Positions 7,240 to 17,439 are shown, counted from the stretch's first letter. The stretch is 64,000 nucleotides of DNA from Rhodopseudomonas sp. (GCF_013377015.1 NZ_JACABA010000001.1:1075554-1139553), one strand, 5' to 3'. Made by a program: numbers and translations. The notes: generated by a model not told the origin, from the letters alone.

Positions 7240-9549
7240 ATGAGAAAGATGTTTGACACCGGGCGCCGCCGTTCGCGCCGCCGCGCCTGGCTGACGAAGT
7301 CCGAACTGATCCTGGCCGGCTTGATCGGCGCGTATGCCGACGCGCAGGCGCAGGATGCGCCGCCGGCGCAAAAACCGAACCTGTTGCCGGTCGTGGAAGT
7401 GATCGCGCCGCGCCACAGCCGCGCCAACAAACCGAAACCCGCGATCAGGCGGCCGGAGCCGCCGAGCACCGCCGCGACCGAGACCGTTTCCAGCGCGCGC
7501 GCCGCTGCCCCGGCGGCATCCAGCGAACGCACGGTGTCCGGCGAGGCCGTCAACGCCCGCCCGTTTTCCAGGCCGGCCGAAGCGCTCGAGGTCGCGCCCG
7601 GCCTGATCGTCACCCAGCACAGCGGCGACGGCAAAGCCAATCAGTATTTTCTGCGCGGCTTCAACCTGGATCACGGCACCGATCTGGCGATCTTCGTCGA
7701 CGACATGCCGGTGAACATGCGCACCCACGCCCACGGCCAGGGCTATGCGGACCTGAATTTTCTGATCCCTGAGCTGATCGGCTCGGTCAATATCCGTAAG
7801 GGCCCCTACTTCGCCGATGAAGGCGATTTCTCCTCGGTCGGCGCGCTCCATGTCGGTCTGCTGGACAGCGTCACCAAGACGATGGCGTCTTTCACCGCGG
7901 GCAGCTTCGGCTATCGCCGCGGCTTCGGCATCACCTCCAGCAAGGTTGGCGACGGCACGCTGCTGATCGCAGGCGAAGCCAACAGCTACAACGGTCCGTG
8001 GGACGATCCCGATCGCTTGCGCAAACTGAGCGGCGTCATGCGCTACAGCCAAGGCACCGCAGAGGACGGTTTTTCGCTGACTGGCATGGCCTATGCGAAC
8101 CGCTGGAACTCCACCGACCAGATCCCGTCGCGCGCCATCGCCTCCGGCGAGATCGGGCTGTACGGCGCGATCGATCCCAGCGATGGCGGCAATGCCGATC
8201 GCTTCTCGCTGTCGGCGCGCTGGGCGCAGACCGAGCAAGACGGCTCATCGAAAGCCAATTTCTACGTCATCAAGAGTTCGCTGAACCTCTGGAACAATTT
8301 CACCTATTATCTCAGCGATCCCGTCAACGGCGATCAGTTTCATCAGCACGATGACCGCATCCTTGGGGGCCTCAACGCCTCGCATACCTTCAAGAGCCAA
8401 TTCGCCGGGCTGCCGATGGAGACCGAAATCGGCGTGCAAAATCGCTATGACGATATCAGGCTCGACCTCACCAACACGCTGCAGCGGCAGTTCCTGTCGC
8501 CGATCCGCAGCGACAAGGTCGCGGAAGGCAGCGTTGGCGTCTTCGTCCAGAATACGCTGCACTGGACCGACTGGCTGCGCAGCAATCTCGGCTGGCGCGG
8601 CGACTACTACCAGACTTCAGTGACGTCGTTCTTCACGCCAGCCAATTCCGGCAATGCCAAGGCCTTCATTGGCAATCCCAAGTTCGGCGTGGTGTTGGGC
8701 CCATTTGCCAAAACCGAATTCTTCGTCAATGCCGGCGAAGGCTTTCACAGCAACGACGCCCGCGGCGTGACGATCACGGAATCGCCCGCCGATGGCTCCG
8801 CGCTGCAGGCCTCGCCTTTTCTGATCAAGACCCGCGGCGCCGAGGTCGGCCTGCGCAGCAAGCTGGTCCCGGGGTTGAACAGTTCGATCAGCCTGTTCCT
8901 GCTCGACTCGGCCTCCGAAATCTTGTTCTCCGGCGACGCCGGCGATACGGAAGCAAGCCGACCGAGCCGCCGCTACGGTTTCGAATGGAGCAACGATTAT
9001 CGTCCGCTGTCCTGGCTCGGTCTGGAGGGCGATCTGGCGATGACCCACGCGCGGTTTCGCGGCGAGGACACCGAGCAGGCCGCGGTCTACGCTTCGCTGG
9101 CGGGATATCCCGCATCGCAGATCGGAAACGCGCCCGGCAATTACATTCCTGGCGCGCCGAACATGATCGCCTCGGCCGGCCTCACGCTCGGTGAGAAGAC
9201 CGGCTGGTTCGCTGGCCTGCGCTATCGCTATTTCGGGCGGCGGCCGCTGACCGAAGACAACGCCTTCGTCTCGCCGGCGACCGGAATTTTGAACGGGCGC
9301 GCGGGCTATCGCTTCGACAATGGCTGGCGCATCCAGCTCGATGGCTTCAACCTGTTGAACAGCAAATCCGACCAGATTTCCTATGCCTATGGCTCGCTGC
9401 TGAAATCCGACTCGCTGTTCGCGCTATGCTCCCCGGCCGCGGGCGTGCCGCTCGCACCCGCGGCGGTGTGCCAGACCGGAGTGATGGATCGGGTACTGCA
9501 TCCGGTCGAGCCGCTGGCGATCCGGCTCACTCTCGCCGGTCAGTTCTGA
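7240..9549 (+). CDS. TonB-dependent outer-membrane receptor, probably for nickel
   Basis: The 769-residue protein has an N-terminal signal region ending near ADAQAQDA, a TonB-box-like start (LPVVEVIAPR), a plug domain (AEALEVAPGLIVTQHSG, then QYFLRGFNLDHGTDLAIFVD) and a long beta-barrel ending in aromatic LAGQF, as required for outer-membrane insertion. The plug contains MRTHAHGQG, a His-bearing loop that could touch metal. The substrate is inferred from position: the gene faces nikR across a consensus NikR operator and its 3' end lies 9 bases from a nickel permease gene. NikR-regulated nickel receptors are known in other bacteria (FrpB4 in Helicobacter). A siderophore or cobalamin substrate is less likely. 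Confidence 0.88.
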   Translation: MRKMFDTGRRRSRRRAWLTKSELILAGLIGAYADAQAQDAPPAQKPNLLPVVEVIAPRHSRANKPKPAIRRPEPPSTAATETVSSARAAAPAASSERTVSGEAVNARPFSRPAEALEVAPGLIVTQHSGDGKANQYFLRGFNLDHGTDLAIFVDDMPVNMRTHAHGQGYADLNFLIPELIGSVNIRKGPYFADEGDFSSVGALHVGLLDSVTKTMASFTAGSFGYRRGFGITSSKVGDGTLLIAGEANSYNGPWDDPDRLRKLSGVMRYSQGTAEDGFSLTGMAYANRWNSTDQIPSRAIASGEIGLYGAIDPSDGGNADRFSLSARWAQTEQDGSSKANFYVIKSSLNLWNNFTYYLSDPVNGDQFHQHDDRILGGLNASHTFKSQFAGLPMETEIGVQNRYDDIRLDLTNTLQRQFLSPIRSDKVAEGSVGVFVQNTLHWTDWLRSNLGWRGDYYQTSVTSFFTPANSGNAKAFIGNPKFGVVLGPFAKTEFFVNAGEGFHSNDARGVTITESPADGSALQASPFLIKTRGAEVGLRSKLVPGLNSSISLFLLDSASEILFSGDAGDTEASRPSRRYGFEWSNDYRPLSWLGLEGDLAMTHARFRGEDTEQAAVYASLAGYPASQIGNAPGNYIPGAPNMIASAGLTLGEKTGWFAGLRYRYFGRRPLTEDNAFVSPATGILNGRAGYRFDNGWRIQLDGFNLLNSKSDQISYAYGSLLKSDSLFALCSPAAGVPLAPAAVCQTGVMDRVLHPVEPLAIRLTLAGQF

Positions 9550-9558
9550 AGGCAGTCG

Positions 9559-10638
9559 CTACTCCGCGGGCTGCGCCGCACCGATCCGGTCGTAGCCCTT
9601 CAGCCAGTAGATCGTCGCCGAGAGGATCCACGCGGCTACGAAGATGCCGACGATCACGAAACCGAAATTGGCGAGGTTGCCGTTGAGATCGCCGAACCAG
9701 CGCCACACCCGGCCATCCCATCCGAATTTGTCGGAGATAAGCGCGATCGCCTCGATGCCGCCGATCAGCAGCGCGACCGCCACCGACACCGCGGTGATCG
9801 TCAGGTTGTACCAGAGTTTCCGGATCGGATTGACGAATGCCCAGCCATAGGCGCCGACCATCAGCGCGCTGTCCGCGGTATCGACCAGCGCCATCGCGGC
9901 GGTGAACAGCGCCGGAAACATCAGCGCGTGCCACGGCGACAGGCCGTTGGCGGCTTCCGAGCCGGCGATGCTCAACAATCCGATTTCGGTGGCGGTATCG
10001 AAGCCGAGCCCGAACAGCAATCCGATCGGATACAGATGCCAGCTCTTCGCCACCACCCGGAACAGCGGACGACAGATCCGGCCGATCAGGCCGCCGGCTT
10101 CGATCGCATGGTGGTCGTCGTAGATGCCGTGATGCGCCGCATTGCGAAACGAGCGCCAGACCGAGACCAGAATCATCAGGTTGAGAGCCGCGATCAGCAG
10201 CAGGAACAATGCCGAGACCGACGCGCCGATCGCGCCGCCGAAGTTCTTGAAGCTGGCCAAATCATCCTTGAAGGCGGCGGCGGTCGCCACCAGCAGCAGC
10301 ACGGCGGCGAACACCACGGTCGAATGCCCGAGCGAAAAGAACAGCCCCGCGGTCACCGGGCGCTGTCCCTGCTGTATCAGCTTACGCACAGTATTGTCGA
10401 TCGCGGCGATATGGTCGGCATCGACCGCGTGGCGCAGCCCGAACACCCAGGCCAGCAGCGCGGTGCCGAGCAGCGCCGGCCGGCCCTGACAAATCACGAG
10501 CGCCCAGATCCAGGCCGCGACATTGCAGCCGATCAGGACAGCGAACAGGCCGACACTCGGGGATCGCTTCGGAACGGCCGCCGAGTGCGTAGCAGCGACC
10601 GCGGACTCGCCCGACATGACTTCCAACTTCATCGTCAT
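9559..10638 (-). CDS. hupN: NiCoT-family nickel (cobalt) permease, HupN-like
   Basis: This is a multi-spanning inner-membrane protein of 359 residues with the NiCoT signature in helix II (LRHAVDADHIAAIDNT, containing the H-A-x-D-A-D-H-I motif) and the second motif LGFDTATEIGLL. NiCoT proteins import Ni2+ and sometimes Co2+ at high affinity; in Bradyrhizobium the homologue HupN supplies nickel for hydrogenase. The ATG at 10638 is preceded by AGGTG. It is transcribed toward the TonB receptor and away from hupU. A near-consensus NikR operator begins 23 bases upstream of the start, so it should be shut off when nickel is ample. Together with the receptor it forms an outer-plus-inner membrane route. 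Confidence 0.93.
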   Translation of the reverse strand: MTMKLEVMSGESAVAATHSAAVPKRSPSVGLFAVLIGCNVAAWIWALVICQGRPALLGTALLAWVFGLRHAVDADHIAAIDNTVRKLIQQGQRPVTAGLFFSLGHSTVVFAAVLLLVATAAAFKDDLASFKNFGGAIGASVSALFLLLIAALNLMILVSVWRSFRNAAHHGIYDDHHAIEAGGLIGRICRPLFRVVAKSWHLYPIGLLFGLGFDTATEIGLLSIAGSEAANGLSPWHALMFPALFTAAMALVDTADSALMVGAYGWAFVNPIRKLWYNLTITAVSVAVALLIGGIEAIALISDKFGWDGRVWRWFGDLNGNLANFGFVIVGIFVAAWILSATIYWLKGYDRIGAAQPAE

Positions 10639-10660
10639 CGCACACCTGATCGAGCAGCCG

Positions 10661-10688
10661 GTATGACAAATATAGAGAGAAAGCATAC
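10661..10688. promoter_or_regulatory. NikR operator 2
   Basis: GTATGA (10661-10666), 16 bases, then GCATAC (10683-10688): one mismatch from the NikR consensus with the exact spacing. It lies just upstream of the NiCoT permease start and about 180 bases before hupU on the other strand. Confidence 0.85.
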
Positions 10689-10869
10689 TGGCGGTCAACC
10701 GGACGCGGCGATGCGACGATCGTCTCAACATCGCCGATCGGATTTTCCGACCTCCGGGATCATCCCGATGCGCGAACTGCGGCAAAGATTGACACGGCGG
10801 ATTGAAAACCGATTAGGGTGATAGCTCGGCCGCCCCGCGCGATTGATCCGGAATGCGGTTTGAACACCG

Positions 10870-11904
10870 ATGGCTTCGCGCATGCAGCAGTCACTTCAAT
10901 CGCCGGCGTTCAACGTGCTCTGGCTGCAGGGCGCCAGTTGCGGCGGCTGCACCATGGCGGTGCTTGAATCCGGACACTCGGGCTGGTTCGACGAACTGAG
11001 ATCATTCGGGATTCGGCTGATCTGGCATCCCTCGGTCAGCGAGGCGACCGGTGCCGAGGTGGTCGCGATCCTCGACAAGGTGCGCGCCAGATCGATCCGG
11101 CTCGATGCGCTGATCCTGGAGGGATCGGTGCTGCGCGGCCCGCACGGCAGCGGCCGCTTCAACATGTTCGCCGGTACCGGCAAATCGATCTATCACTGGG
11201 TCGCCGAGCTCGCCGCCGTCGCCGACTATGTGGTGTCGGTCGGCAGCTGCGCGGCCTATGGCGGCATCCCCGCGGCCGGCATCAATCCCACCGACGCAAC
11301 CGGACTGCAGTTCGACGGCACAGCGCCAGGCGGCGCGCTCGGCGAGGCATTCCGGTCCGGACGCGGATTGCCGGTGATCAACATTGCCGGCTGCGCGCCG
11401 CATCCCGGCTGGATCATGGAGACGCTGATTGCGCTCTCCACCGGTGATCTCGCCGGCAATGATCTCGACCAGGTTGGCCGTCCGAAATTCATCGCCAACC
11501 ACCTCGCCCATCACGCCTGCTCGCGCAACGAGTTCTACGAATTCAAGGCCAGCGCCGAGAAGCTGTCGGAGCGCGGCTGCCTGATGGAGCACCTGGGCTG
11601 CAAGGCGACGCAGGCGGTCGGCGATTGCAATCAACGCTCCTGGAACGGCGGCGGCTCCTGCACCAAGGGCGGCTATGCCTGCATCTCCTGCACCTCGCCG
11701 GGATTTGAGTCGTCGCGGCATTTTCTCGAGACCAGCAAGCTCGCCGGCATTCCGGTCGGCCTGCCGCTCGACATGCCAAAAGCCTGGTTCGTGGCGCTGT
11801 CGGCGTTGTCGAAATCCGCCACGCCGAAGCGGGTGCGCTCGAATGCCACCTCCGATCACATCGTGGTGCCGCCGAGCCGCGACGGCAGCAAGAAGATTCC
11901 ATGA
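10870..11904 (+). CDS. hupU: HupU, small subunit of the H2-sensing regulatory [NiFe] hydrogenase
   Basis: The 344-residue protein has the small-subunit Fe-S motifs (CGGC at residues 24-27, GSCAAYGG, IAGCAPHPGW, and the C-terminal CISCTSPGFE). It lacks a Tat signal and lacks the C-terminal membrane helix, which separates the cytoplasmic sensor from the energy-conserving enzyme HupS. With HupV it detects H2 and passes the signal to the kinase HoxJ/HupT. It is the first gene of the cluster and overlaps hupV by 4 bases, suggesting translational coupling. No sigma54 box was found before it, consistent with low constitutive expression of a sensor. Confidence 0.95.
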   Translation: MASRMQQSLQSPAFNVLWLQGASCGGCTMAVLESGHSGWFDELRSFGIRLIWHPSVSEATGAEVVAILDKVRARSIRLDALILEGSVLRGPHGSGRFNMFAGTGKSIYHWVAELAAVADYVVSVGSCAAYGGIPAAGINPTDATGLQFDGTAPGGALGEAFRSGRGLPVINIAGCAPHPGWIMETLIALSTGDLAGNDLDQVGRPKFIANHLAHHACSRNEFYEFKASAEKLSERGCLMEHLGCKATQAVGDCNQRSWNGGGSCTKGGYACISCTSPGFESSRHFLETSKLAGIPVGLPLDMPKAWFVALSALSKSATPKRVRSNATSDHIVVPPSRDGSKKIP

Positions 11905-13340
11905 CCCGGATCATCATCGGTCCGTTCAATCGGGTGGAGGGCGATCTCGAGGTCAAGCTGGACATCGAGGATGGCATGGTCGCCTCCGCCGAAGTCACGG
12001 TGCCGCTGTATCGCGGTTTCGAGCAGATCCTTGACGGTCGCCCCGCGCTCGACGCGCTGGCGCTGGCGCCGCGGATCTGCGGCATCTGTTCGGTGTCGCA
12101 ATCGATCGCGGCGGTCGCGGCGCTCCGCGGCACGCTCGGGATCGAGCCGGCGCCGAACGGCGTGCTGGCCGCCAATATCGCGCATGCGGCGGAAAACGCC
12201 GCCGATCATCTGACGCATTTCTACATCTTCTTCATGCCGGATTTTGCCCGCGACGCCTACGCATCGGCACCGTGGCACCATGCAGCCGCCGAGCGGTTCA
12301 CCGCCACCCGCGGTAGCGCCGGCCGCGAGGTACTGCCGGCCCGCGCGCGCCTCCTCGAAATCATGGGCATCGTCGCCGGCAAATGGCCGCACAGCCTGGC
12401 GTTTCAGCCCGGCGGCACCACCCGGGCGATCGATCTCGGCGAACGCATTCGCCTGCTGTCGATCGTCGCCGGATTTCGGTCCTTTCTGGAGACGGTTGTA
12501 TTCGGCGACCGGCTCGACGCCGTGCTCGCGATCCAAACCATCGCCGAATTCGATCGCTGGCGCGACGGCCGCGCCGGTGATTTCTGCCGCTTCCTCGCGA
12601 TCGCCGATGCGCTGCAGCTCGATCGCCTCGGCAACGGCCCGGGAATTCTGATGAGCTTTGGCGCCTATCACGGCGAGCACGGCGCGCTGTTCGCGCGCGG
12701 CGTGTTCGATCAGGCCAGCGGCGGCGCGGCGCTGGCGACCACCGATATTGCCGAAGACGTCTCGCATGCCTGGATGCGCGACGGCGCCACCGATCCGGCG
12801 CTCAGCACGACGATTCCCGACGCTGACAAGCCCGGCGCCTATAGCTGGGCCAAGGCCCCACGCCTCAATGGTCGGCCAGCCGAGGTCGGCGCGCTGGCGC
12901 GGCAGGCCGTTGCGGGTAATCCACTGCTGCGTGAGTTGGTGGGACAGTCCGGCAGCAACATCCGCAACCGGGTGATCGCCCGAATGATCGAGACCGCACA
13001 TTTGGCAGTGGCGATGGAGAGTTGGATTCGCGCGTTGCGACTCAACGAGCCGTTCTGCGCCGACGTCAGGCAGCCGGGCGAAGGCCGCGCCGCCGGACTG
13101 GTCGAAGCCGCCCGCGGCAGTCTCGGTCACTGGATCGAACTGAGCAACGGCAAGATTTCGCACTATCAGATCATCGCGCCCACCACCTGGAATTTTTCCC
13201 CACGCGACGCCGCCGGACAACCTGGTCCGCTGGAGCACGCGCTGGTCGGGACCGCGGTCGGCAGCGACGGCGCCGGCTCGGTCGCTGTGCAGCATGTGGT
13301 GCGCTCGTTCGACCCCTGCATGGTCTGCACCGCACATTAG
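11901..13340 (+). CDS. hupV: HupV, large subunit of the H2-sensing regulatory [NiFe] hydrogenase
   Basis: The 479-residue protein has both nickel-binding motifs: RICGIC (Cys60 and Cys63) and DPCMVC (Cys473 and Cys476). It ends at ...CTAH, with no tail after the His, so unlike HupL it needs no C-terminal protease step; this is typical of regulatory hydrogenases. The reading frame is intact from start to stop. This matters because, as I recall, the R. palustris strain CGA009 carries a frameshifted hupV and cannot sense H2. The gene overlaps hupU. A 327-base gap with a sigma54 promoter separates it from hupS. Confidence 0.95.
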   Translation: MTRIIIGPFNRVEGDLEVKLDIEDGMVASAEVTVPLYRGFEQILDGRPALDALALAPRICGICSVSQSIAAVAALRGTLGIEPAPNGVLAANIAHAAENAADHLTHFYIFFMPDFARDAYASAPWHHAAAERFTATRGSAGREVLPARARLLEIMGIVAGKWPHSLAFQPGGTTRAIDLGERIRLLSIVAGFRSFLETVVFGDRLDAVLAIQTIAEFDRWRDGRAGDFCRFLAIADALQLDRLGNGPGILMSFGAYHGEHGALFARGVFDQASGGAALATTDIAEDVSHAWMRDGATDPALSTTIPDADKPGAYSWAKAPRLNGRPAEVGALARQAVAGNPLLRELVGQSGSNIRNRVIARMIETAHLAVAMESWIRALRLNEPFCADVRQPGEGRAAGLVEAARGSLGHWIELSNGKISHYQIIAPTTWNFSPRDAAGQPGPLEHALVGTAVGSDGAGSVAVQHVVRSFDPCMVCTAH

Positions 13341-13584
13341 TGTGCGCTTGCCGACAAACCGCACGCCTCACGGCATTCCCTCTTGGGCTTCGCTGCTTAC
13401 GACGCGGATTGTATCCACCCGCCGCCGGCCGGCTCATCTGTCGCAGCGCGCCGGTTAGCTACTTGCCAGTGAAGAAAACTTTCTTTCGTTTCAGCCTGAC
13501 GATGCTGCGTTGCATCACTCGCGTCGGCCGACAACACACAATGAAATCACTCACTTTGTGGTGCCGGAATGTGCCCGGCGGCGC

Positions 13585-13600
13585 TGGCCTGCTTCTTGCT
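13585..13600 (+). promoter_or_regulatory. Sigma54 (-24/-12) promoter for hupSLC
   Basis: TGGCCTGCTTCTTGCT has GG and GC separated by exactly 10 bases, as needed for RpoN holoenzyme (consensus TGGCAC-N5-TTGC). It lies about 70 bases upstream of the hupS ATG. Hydrogenase structural operons in related bacteria are activated at sigma54 promoters by HoxA/HupR, and hoxA is present in this locus. The rest of the 327-base gap after hupV (13341-13667) holds no gene and presumably carries the activator sites; no clear HoxA site was identified. Confidence 0.75.
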
Positions 13601-13667
13601 AATACCCTCTTTACTATCGACTTCGGTCAAGATGCCGGGGCGATCGAGGAAACAGAAGAGAGGGGCC

Positions 13668-14786
13668 ATGGGCGCCGGCACAGAGACTTTTTACGACGTG
13701 ATTCGCCGCCAGGGCATCACGCGTCGCAGCTTTCACAAATTCTGCAGCCTGACGGCGACCAGCCTCGGCCTCGGCCCACTCGCCGCCACCAACATCGCCA
13801 ACGCACTGGAAACCAAGCCGCGCGTGCCGGTGATCTGGATGCACGGGCTGGAATGCACCTGCTGTTCGGAAAGCTTCATTCGCTCGGCGCATCCGCTGGT
13901 CAAGGATGCCGTGCTGTCGATGATCTCGCTCGATTACGACGATACCATCATGGCCGCAGCCGGCCATCAGGCCGAGGCCATCCTCGAGGAAACCCGGGCC
14001 AAGTACAAAGGCCAATATATTCTCGCCGTCGAAGGCAACCCGCCGCTCAATGAGGACGGCATGTACTGCATCGACGGCGGCAAGCCGTTCGTCGAAAAGC
14101 TGAAACTGATGGCTGACGACGCCATGGCAGTGATCGCCTGGGGCGCCTGCGCCTCGTGGGGCTGCGTCCAGGCCGCGAAGCCGAACCCGACCCAGGCGGT
14201 GCCGATCGACAAGGTCATCACCAACAAGCCGATCATCAAGGTGCCGGGCTGCCCGCCGATCGCCGAAGTGATGACCGGCGTGGTGACCTTCGTCACCACC
14301 TTCGGAAAACTTCCCGAACTGGACCGGCAGGGCCGGCCGAAGATGTTCTACTCGCAGCGCATCCACGACAAGTGCTACCGCCGGCCGCATTTCGACGCCG
14401 GCCAATTCGTCGAGGAGTGGGACGACGACGCCGCGCGCAAGGGCTATTGCCTCTACAAGATGGGCTGCAAGGGCCCCACCACCTACAACGCCTGTTCGAC
14501 GGTGCGCTGGAACGGCGGCGTCTCGTTCCCGATCCAATCCGGACACGGCTGCATCGGCTGTTCGGAGGACGGCTTCTGGGATCAGGGCGGGTTCTACGAC
14601 CGCCTCACCACTATCAAGCAATTCGGCGTCGAGGCCAATGCCGACAAGATCGGCCAGACCGCGGCCGTCGTGGTCGGTGGCGCCATCGTGGCTCATGCGG
14701 GCGTCACTGTGGTGCGCAACATGGCGCGTCGAAGCAAAGAAAATTCCACTGACAACAGCAGATCGAATGGCAAGTCGGCCGGCTGA
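13668..14786 (+). CDS. hupS: HupS, small subunit of membrane-bound uptake [NiFe] hydrogenase
   Basis: The 372-residue precursor starts with a Tat signal (RRSFHKF at residues 19-25, then a hydrophobic stretch) and ends with a C-terminal membrane anchor ([19 protein letters not shown]). Cysteine motifs for three Fe-S clusters are present ([22 protein letters not shown], and the C-terminal [14 protein letters not shown]). The enzyme oxidises H2 on the periplasmic side and feeds electrons to quinone through HupC. The ATG at 13668 has AGAGAGG upstream and gives the Tat signal at the expected distance; an upstream in-frame ATG at 13569 lies before the sigma54 promoter and is excluded. hupL follows after 15 bases. 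Confidence 0.97.
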   Translation: MGAGTETFYDVIRRQGITRRSFHKFCSLTATSLGLGPLAATNIANALETKPRVPVIWMHGLECTCCSESFIRSAHPLVKDAVLSMISLDYDDTIMAAAGHQAEAILEETRAKYKGQYILAVEGNPPLNEDGMYCIDGGKPFVEKLKLMADDAMAVIAWGACASWGCVQAAKPNPTQAVPIDKVITNKPIIKVPGCPPIAEVMTGVVTFVTTFGKLPELDRQGRPKMFYSQRIHDKCYRRPHFDAGQFVEEWDDDAARKGYCLYKMGCKGPTTYNACSTVRWNGGVSFPIQSGHGCIGCSEDGFWDQGGFYDRLTTIKQFGVEANADKIGQTAAVVVGGAIVAHAGVTVVRNMARRSKENSTDNSRSNGKSAG

Positions 14787-14801
14787 TCGGAAGGAAGCAT
14801 C

Positions 14802-16595
14802 ATGACCAACGTCACCACGCCGAACGGCTTTTCGCTCGACAATTCCGGACGCCGCGTCGTCGTCGATCCGGTGACCCGGATCGAGGGCCACCTGCGCGTC
14901 GAGGTCAATGTCGACTCCGACAATGTGATCCGCAACGCAGTGTCCACGGGAACGATGTGGCGCGGCATCGAGACCATTCTGCGCGGCCGCGATCCGCGCG
15001 ACGCCTGGGCCTTCACCGAACGGATCTGCGGCGTCTGCACCGGTACCCACGCGCTGACCTCGGTGCGCGCGGTCGAGAACGCGCTCGGGATCATGATCCC
15101 GGACAACGCCAATTCGATCCGCAACATCATGCAATTGACGCTACAAGTGCACGACCACATCGTGCACTTCTATCATCTGCACGCGCTCGATTGGGTCGAT
15201 ATCGTCTCGGCGCTGAAGGCTGATCCGAAGGCGACCTCGCTGTTGGCGCAATCGGTCTCGGACTGGCCGCTGTCGTCCCCCGGCTACTTCAAGGATCTGC
15301 AGACCCGCCTCACCAAATTCGTCGAGTCGGGGCAGCTCGGTCCGTTCAAGAACGGATATTGGGGCCACGCCGCCTACAAGCTGCCGCCGGAAGCCAACCT
15401 GATGGCGGTCGCGCACTACCTGGAAGCACTGGATTTCCAGAAGGAGATCGTCAAGATCCACACCATCTATGGCGGCAAGAACCCGCATCCGAACTGGCTG
15501 GTCGGCGGCGTGCCCTGCGCCATTAACGTCGACGGCACCGGCGCGGTCGGGGCCATCAACATGGAGCGGCTCAACCTGGTGTCGTCGATCATCGACCGCG
15601 CCATCGAGTTCACCGAGAAGGTGTACCTGCCGGACGTGGCGGCGATCGGCTCGTTCTACAAGGACTGGCTGCACGGCGGCGGGCTTTCCGGCAAGAGCGT
15701 GATGAGCTACGGCGACATCCCGGAAAACGCCAACGACTACTCGGCGAAGAACCTGAACCTGCCGCGCGGCGTCATCATCAACGGCAATCTGGCCGAGGTA
15801 CTGCCAATCGATCTCGGCGATCCCGAGCAGGTGCAGGAATTCGTCACCCACTCCTGGTACAAATATCCCGACGAAACCAAGGGATTGCATCCCTGGGACG
15901 GCGTCACCGAGCCGAACTACCAGCTCGGCCCGAATGCCAAGGGCACCAAGACCAACATCCAGGCGGTCGACGAAGCCGCTAAATATTCCTGGATCAAGTC
16001 GCCGCGCTGGCGCGGCCACGCGGTGGAGGTCGGCCCGTTGGCGCGCTATATCGTCGGCTACGCGCAGAACAAGCCCGAGTTCAAGGAGCCGACCGACAAA
16101 CTGCTGAAGACGCTCGGGCTACCGCTGACCGCGTTGTTTTCCACGCTCGGCCGTACCGCGGCGCGCGCGCTGGAATGCCAATGGGCCGGCCATCAGCTGA
16201 GGCATTTCCAAGACAAGCTGGTCGCCCGGATCAAAAACGGCGATTCCTCGACCGCCAATGTCGAGAAGTGGAAGCCGGAGAGCTGGCCGGCCAACGCCAA
16301 GGGCGTCGGCTTCACCGAGGCGCCGCGCGGCGCGCTGGCGCACTGGATCAAGATCAAGGACACCAAGATCGACAATTACCAGTGCGTCGTTCCCACCACC
16401 TGGAACGGCTCGCCGCGCGATCCCAAGGGTAATATCGGCGCGTTCGAGGCGTCGCTGATGAATACCCCGATGGCGGATCCGGAAAAGCCGCTTGAGATCC
16501 TGCGCACGCTGCATTCCTTCGACCCATGTCTGGCCTGCTCGACCCACGTGATGAGCGAGGACGGCCAGGAGAAGAGCCGGGTCACGGTTCGCTGA
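14802..16595 (+). CDS. hupL: HupL, large subunit of uptake [NiFe] hydrogenase
   Basis: The 597-residue catalytic subunit carries the nickel ligands RICGVC (Cys76, Cys79) and DPCLAC (Cys576, Cys579). After the conserved His582 comes a 15-residue C-terminal tail (starting VMSEDG), the substrate of protease HupD, which is removed once nickel has been inserted. The presence of this tail here and its absence in HupV marks HupL as the energy-conserving enzyme. It has no export signal and is carried to the periplasm with HupS through the Tat system. GGAAGG lies close upstream of the ATG. Confidence 0.97.
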   Translation: MTNVTTPNGFSLDNSGRRVVVDPVTRIEGHLRVEVNVDSDNVIRNAVSTGTMWRGIETILRGRDPRDAWAFTERICGVCTGTHALTSVRAVENALGIMIPDNANSIRNIMQLTLQVHDHIVHFYHLHALDWVDIVSALKADPKATSLLAQSVSDWPLSSPGYFKDLQTRLTKFVESGQLGPFKNGYWGHAAYKLPPEANLMAVAHYLEALDFQKEIVKIHTIYGGKNPHPNWLVGGVPCAINVDGTGAVGAINMERLNLVSSIIDRAIEFTEKVYLPDVAAIGSFYKDWLHGGGLSGKSVMSYGDIPENANDYSAKNLNLPRGVIINGNLAEVLPIDLGDPEQVQEFVTHSWYKYPDETKGLHPWDGVTEPNYQLGPNAKGTKTNIQAVDEAAKYSWIKSPRWRGHAVEVGPLARYIVGYAQNKPEFKEPTDKLLKTLGLPLTALFSTLGRTAARALECQWAGHQLRHFQDKLVARIKNGDSSTANVEKWKPESWPANAKGVGFTEAPRGALAHWIKIKDTKIDNYQCVVPTTWNGSPRDPKGNIGAFEASLMNTPMADPEKPLEILRTLHSFDPCLACSTHVMSEDGQEKSRVTVR

Positions 16596-16704
16596 TGCGT
16601 TTGGGGGCGGCGATCACCCTCGCCGCTCCGTCCGGCAGAATTGCAACGATTGGCCGTCGCGACAGTCGCTCAAAGGGCGGACCGCGGGCCACAGGGAGTG
16701 GATC

Positions 16705-17439
16705 ATGACCGAGATAGCGCGGGTGCATGGCGTCGGCGACGCCAACGGCGAGCGGGCGAAATCGCTGCAGACCATCTATGTCTACGAAGCGCCGGTGCGG
16801 ATCTGGCATTGGGCCAACGCGGCGTTGATCCTGGTTCTCTGCGTCACCGGCTATTTCATCGGCACCCCGCTGCCCTCGGTCCCGGGCGAAGCATCCGCCA
16901 GTTTCCAGATGGGCTACATCCGTTTCGCGCATTTCGCCGCCGGCCAGACCCTGATCGTGTTCTTCCTGCTGCGGCTTTACTGGGCCTTCGTCGGCAACAA
17001 ATTTTCCCGCCAGATCTTCTATTTGCCGATCAGCAAGCGGATCTGGTGGTGGGGCATCCTCTACGAGCTGAAATGGTACATGTTCCTGGTCAAGGACCCG
17101 AAGAAATACGTCGGCCACAATCCGCTGGCGCATGTGGCTATGTTCTCCTTCATGCTGTTTTTGGTGTTCATGATGGCGAGCGGGATGGCGCTGTATTCGG
17201 AGGGCCAGGGCATCGACAGCTGGCAGTACAAGATCTTCGGCTTCATGTTTTCGATCTTCCCGAATGCGCAGTCTCTGCACACCTGGCATCACCTCGGGAT
17301 GTGGGCGATCACTATCTTCGCGATCGTCCATGTCTACGCCGCGGTACGCGAGGACATCCTGAGCCGCCAGAGCATGATTTCGTCGATCGTGTCCGGCGAA
17401 CGCCTGTTCCGCGACGACATCGACGACTTTCCCCGATGA
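16705..17439 (+). CDS. hupC: HupC, b-type cytochrome anchor of uptake hydrogenase
   Basis: The 244-residue protein has four predicted membrane helices and the conserved heme-ligand histidines expected of the family (RIWHWANA, RFAHFAAG, HTWHHLGMW, and IVHVYAAVRED). It links HupSL to the quinone pool. It follows hupL after about 110 bases and overlaps hupD by 4 bases, the standard order SLCD. Confidence 0.96.
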   Translation: MTEIARVHGVGDANGERAKSLQTIYVYEAPVRIWHWANAALILVLCVTGYFIGTPLPSVPGEASASFQMGYIRFAHFAAGQTLIVFFLLRLYWAFVGNKFSRQIFYLPISKRIWWWGILYELKWYMFLVKDPKKYVGHNPLAHVAMFSFMLFLVFMMASGMALYSEGQGIDSWQYKIFGFMFSIFPNAQSLHTWHHLGMWAITIFAIVHVYAAVREDILSRQSMISSIVSGERLFRDDIDDFPR

